Shown here piece after piece: positions 5,523 through 7,888 of a stretch of 7,888 nucleotides of DNA (within the stretch, counting starts at the first letter, position 1; the number at the start of each line of letters is the position of its first letter). The notes below the pieces were generated by a model. It was given only the letters and a program-made list of their open reading frames with translations. It had not been told where the DNA came from and ran no database searches. Both the position numbers and the translations under genes were made by a program. This DNA is from an uncultured Faecalibacterium sp. (GTDB lineage: Bacteria > Bacillota > Clostridia > Oscillospirales > Ruminococcaceae): positions 1-7,888 of the forward strand of contig CABQHF010000093.1 in NCBI GenBank assembly GCA_902463905.1, read 5' to 3'.

Positions 5523-5546
5523 GGAAACGTTCCCGACAACGTTTCC
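5523..5546. promoter_or_regulatory. LacI-family operator (perfect 9-bp inverted repeat)
   Basis: GGAAACGTT (5523-5531) and AACGTTTCC (5538-5546) are perfect inverted repeats with a six-base spacer. Each arm contains AACGTT, the central-CpG core typical of LacI-family operators. Read as two separate dimer sites, they centre on the CG at 5528-5529 (GGAAAC/GTTCCC, 5 of 6 symmetric) and the CG at 5540-5541 (GACAAC/GTTTCC, 4 of 6), 12 bases apart. The position immediately after the predicted promoter and before a LacI-family gene suggests autorepression. Confidence 0.75.
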
Positions 5547-5578
5547 GATAGTTCTTTCGGAAATGAGGGATTCCGGCA

Positions 5579-6586
5579 ATGGGCAACATGACGATCAAAG
5601 ATATCGCACGGATCAGCGGCTGTTCCGTCAGCACGATCTCCCGTGTGATCAACGATCGCCCGGATGTCCGGCCGGAGACCAAGGAACGAGTCCTGGAGGT
5701 AATGCGGGAAGCAGGCTTTGTGCCCAACACCAACGCACGGCAGCTCAAGATCCAGCAGTCGCGCAGCCTGGTGTTCGTGGTCAAAGGCACCCGCAACATC
5801 TTCTTCTCCGACTTTCTTGTGCAGCTGCAGCGGGCCGCCACCCTTTACGGGTACAACGGCATCGTCTCCTATCTGGACGAGAATGCCAACGAGATCGACG
5901 CTGCTGAAAAGATCCTGCGCGAGATCAAACCCAAAGGCATGATTTTCCTGGGCGGCAGCGTCGCAAACTTCCAGAAAGGATTTGCCAACATCAGCGTCCC
6001 TTCGGTGCTGGCCACCCTCGTGTCGGACGAGCTGGACTTTCCCAACCTGTCCATGGTTGGCGTGGATGACCGGGCAGCCGCCTATCAGGCAGTGTCCTAC
6101 CTCATCCAGCAGGGCCATCGCAAAATCGCCGTGCTGGGCGGCCCGGCCACGAGCCACCCCAGCATGATGCGCCGTCAGGGTGCGCAGCAAGCCATGGAGG
6201 ATGCGGGCATTCGCTTTGAGGACAAGCTCTACGGCCTGTCCAACTACGATTTCGAGTCCGCGTATCACGCCATGAATGGGCTTCTGGCCCGCCGGGCTGA
6301 GTTCACTGCCCTGTTTGCCATGAGCGATGTGATCGCCTTTGGTGCCATCCGGGCGCTGGTGAGCGCTGGGCTCCGGGTGCCGGAGGATGTTTCGGTCATC
6401 GGCTTTGATGGCATTACGATGTCCCGCTACTGTGTGCCTGTGATGACCACCATCGTACAGCCCAGCGAGCAGATCGCTCTGCAGAGCATTGAGCTGCTGG
6501 TGCGGCAGATCGAGCACGGCACCCCCGCTCAGACCGTGACGTTGCAGCCGGAGCTGCAGCAGGGCGAAAGCGTAAGGGCAATTTAA
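5579..6586 (+). CDS. LacI-family transcriptional regulator
   Basis: The 335-residue protein has the family's standard length and plan. The N-terminal helix-turn-helix is TIKDIARISGCSVSTISRVI (residues 5-24) with INDRPDVRPETKERV after it. The hinge helix ARQLK (53-57) has the minor-groove Leu56 followed by Lys57, as in PurR-type members that read a central CpG. A periplasmic-binding-protein-like sensor domain (about 63-335) follows, with VLGGPA (185-190), FAMSDVIAFGAIRAL (246-260) and the VIGFDG turn (273-278). It should bind a sugar or sugar phosphate and control the adjacent transporter operon. The ATG at 5579 is chosen because GAGGGA (5565-5570) lies eight bases upstream; the in-frame ATG at 5588 is too far from it. 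The solute-binding protein gene starts 74 bases after the stop with no clear terminator between, so they are likely one operon, controlled by the operator at 5523-5546. Confidence 0.93.
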   Translation: MGNMTIKDIARISGCSVSTISRVINDRPDVRPETKERVLEVMREAGFVPNTNARQLKIQQSRSLVFVVKGTRNIFFSDFLVQLQRAATLYGYNGIVSYLDENANEIDAAEKILREIKPKGMIFLGGSVANFQKGFANISVPSVLATLVSDELDFPNLSMVGVDDRAAAYQAVSYLIQQGHRKIAVLGGPATSHPSMMRRQGAQQAMEDAGIRFEDKLYGLSNYDFESAYHAMNGLLARRAEFTALFAMSDVIAFGAIRALVSAGLRVPEDVSVIGFDGITMSRYCVPVMTTIVQPSEQIALQSIELLVRQIEHGTPAQTVTLQPELQQGESVRAI

Positions 6587-6598
6587 ATATTGTATTCC

Positions 6599-6616
6599 CT
6601 CCGTCGAAAGACGGAG
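6599..6616 (+). promoter_or_regulatory. Intercistronic hairpin with GAAA tetraloop
   Basis: CTCCGTC-GAAA-GACGGAG is a perfect 7-bp GC-rich stem closed by a GNRA-type tetraloop, lying between the regulator stop and the next ribosome binding site (AAGGAG, 6647-6652). No T run follows, so it is probably not a terminator. It may act as a processing or 5'-stability structure that lets the binding-protein message outlast the regulator message. Confidence 0.5.
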
Positions 6617-6660
6617 AGTATATAGTTGATCTGTAATTTTAATAAGAAGGAGAACTTATT

Positions 6661-7888
6661 ATGAAAAAGATGATCACTCGTCGTAACTTCCTGAAGGCCG
6701 CTGGCGTTTCCGCCGCTGCTCTGGGTCTGGCTGCCTGCGGCGGTTCTTCCAGCAGCACCGCTTCCTCTGCCGCCGGTTCTACCGCTGCTTCCAGCACCGC
6801 TGCAAAGGCAGATGGCAAGGTCTACTACCTGAACTTCAAGCCCGAGCAGGATCAGGCTTGGCAGGATTTGGCTAAGGTCTACACCGAGGAGACCGGCGTG
6901 CCCGTGACCGTGGTCACCGCTGCTTCCGGCCAGTACGAGACCACCCTGATGAGCGAGATGGAGAAGAGCGAGGCTCCCACCCTGTTCCAGGTGAATGGTC
7001 CTGTGGGTCTGGCAAACTGGAAGGATTACTGCTACGACCTGTCCGGCAGCCAGCTGTACGGTGAGCTGACCAGCGATTCCTTCGCACTGAAGGATGGCGA
7101 CGCCGTTGCCGCTATCGCCTATGTTATCGAGACCTACGGCATCATCTACAACAAGGAGCTGCTGACCGCCGCTGGCTATACCCAGGACGACATCAAGGGC
7201 TTTGACGATCTGAAGAAGGTCGCTGACGACATCCAGGCTCGCAAGGCTGAGCTGGGCGTGGACGGTGCCTTTACCTCCGCTGGTATGGATGGTTCTTCTG
7301 ACTGGCGTTTCAAGACCCACCTGGCCAACCTGCCCATCTACTACGAGTACAAGGCAGACGGCATCAGCTCCACCGACGCCATCAAGGGCACCTATCTGGA
7401 CAACTACAAGCAGATCTGGGACCTGTACATCACCGACTCCACCTGCGACCCCAAGCTGCTGGCTTCCAAGACCGGCAACGACGCTGTGGCGGAATTCGTG
7501 GACAAGAAGGCTGTGTTCTATCAGAACGGCACTTGGGCTTACGGCGATGTTTCCAGCCTGGGTGACGACAACCTGGGCATGCTGCCCATCTACATCGGCG
7601 TAGAGGGCGAAGAGAACCAGGGCTTGTGCACCGGTTCCGAGAACTTCTGGTGTGTCAACAACGCCGCTTCTGAGGCCGACATCCAGGCCACGCTGGACTT
7701 CCTGTACTGGTGTGTCACCTCCGACAAGGGCACCAGCGCCATGGCCGACGACATGGGCTTCGTGATCCCCTTCAAGGCTGCCAAGGATTCCACCAACCCC
7801 CTGATCGGCATCGCAAACCAGTATGTGGCCGACGGCAAGACCAGTGTGGACTGGTGCTTCTCCACCATGCCTTCCGAGGAGTGGAAGA
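6661..7888 (+). CDS. Sugar ABC transporter solute-binding lipoprotein, 3' end cut by window
   Basis: 409 residues are visible and the frame is open at the right edge. The N-terminus combines a twin-arginine-like motif, TRRNFLKAAG (residues 6-15), with a lipobox LAAC (23-26), so Cys26 would carry the lipid anchor on the outer face of the membrane. A Ser/Ala-rich tether follows (27-52). The body fits the family 1 extracellular solute-binding fold: VYYLNFKPEQDQAWQDLAKVYTEETG start (54-79, in parts), 'VVTAASGQYETTLMSEM' (84-100), 'YGIIYNKELLTAAGY' (159-173), a 'KKAVFYQNGTWAYGDV' strand-turn (282-297) and 'DDMGFVIPFK' (363-372). These suggest an oligosaccharide or sugar ligand; which one is not readable. 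AAGGAG (6647-6652) is eight bases before the ATG. GCT, TCC and other favoured codons are denser than in the regulator gene, in keeping with high expression. Permease genes probably follow outside the window. Confidence 0.92.
   Translation, partial: MKKMITRRNFLKAAGVSAAALGLAACGGSSSSTASSAAGSTAASSTAAKADGKVYYLNFKPEQDQAWQDLAKVYTEETGVPVTVVTAASGQYETTLMSEMEKSEAPTLFQVNGPVGLANWKDYCYDLSGSQLYGELTSDSFALKDGDAVAAIAYVIETYGIIYNKELLTAAGYTQDDIKGFDDLKKVADDIQARKAELGVDGAFTSAGMDGSSDWRFKTHLANLPIYYEYKADGISSTDAIKGTYLDNYKQIWDLYITDSTCDPKLLASKTGNDAVAEFVDKKAVFYQNGTWAYGDVSSLGDDNLGMLPIYIGVEGEENQGLCTGSENFWCVNNAASEADIQATLDFLYWCVTSDKGTSAMADDMGFVIPFKAAKDSTNPLIGIANQYVADGKTSVDWCFSTMPSEEWK

Noticed and set aside
5309..6517. 402-codon minus-strand open frame opposite the LacI-family gene
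   Set aside because: It mirrors the regulator's codon pattern, has no ribosome binding site, and runs across the regulator's promoter and operator.
6599..6616. Terminator after the LacI-family gene
   Set aside because: The stem is strong but is followed by AGTATATAG with no T run, so termination is not supported.
1..7888. CRISPR array, insertion sequence, tRNA or rRNA
   Set aside because: I saw no repeated spacer pattern, transposase-like product, cloverleaf or rRNA sequence anywhere in the window.

Overview
The window is a stretch of chromosome from a GC-rich, low-complexity-free Firmicute. The rpsF-ssb-rpsR order, strong AGGAGG ribosome binding sites, the GC-rich codon choice (GCC, CTG, ATC) and the serine/alanine-rich lipoprotein leader of the last gene together suggest an Oscillospiraceae gut commensal, most like Faecalibacterium. 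That assignment is a judgement from sequence style, not from a database match.

Layout, left to right. (1) The 3' part of a membrane protein with a zinc-ribbon remnant and a DUF2628-like domain is followed 25 bases later by galU (UTP-glucose-1-phosphate uridylyltransferase). (2) A 16-bp-stem bidirectional terminator separates galU from a convergent CPA2-type cation/proton antiporter gene on the minus strand. (3) An intergenic region of about 300 bases carries two divergent promoters: one for the antiporter, overlapped by an inverted repeat, and a perfect-consensus promoter (TTGACA-17-TATAAT) for the plus-strand operon rpsF-ssb-rpsR. The rpsF leader of about 100 bases folds into hairpins, one of which has a CCG bulge like the known S6:S18 autoregulatory RNA. 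The operon ends at a strong terminator. (4) A single-gene unit encodes a small secreted protein with one 'YYxxxxPDV...HYxxFGxxEGR' repeat and a transglutaminase-like Cys-His-Asp core, and ends at its own terminator. (5) A LacI-family regulator has a perfect 9-bp inverted repeat of LacI-type operator sequence just after its promoter. It is followed by a Tat-type lipoprotein sugar-binding protein of an ABC importer, cut by the window end.

In function, most of the window is housekeeping (nucleotide-sugar supply, ion homeostasis, ribosome and replication proteins). The right end is the start of a sugar-uptake operon that probably represses itself through its LacI regulator. I see no mobile element, CRISPR array, tRNA, rRNA or clearly new system. 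The points most worth following are the rpsF leader RNA, the secreted cysteine-rich transglutaminase-like protein, and the regulatory DNA in front of the LacI gene and the antiporter gene.
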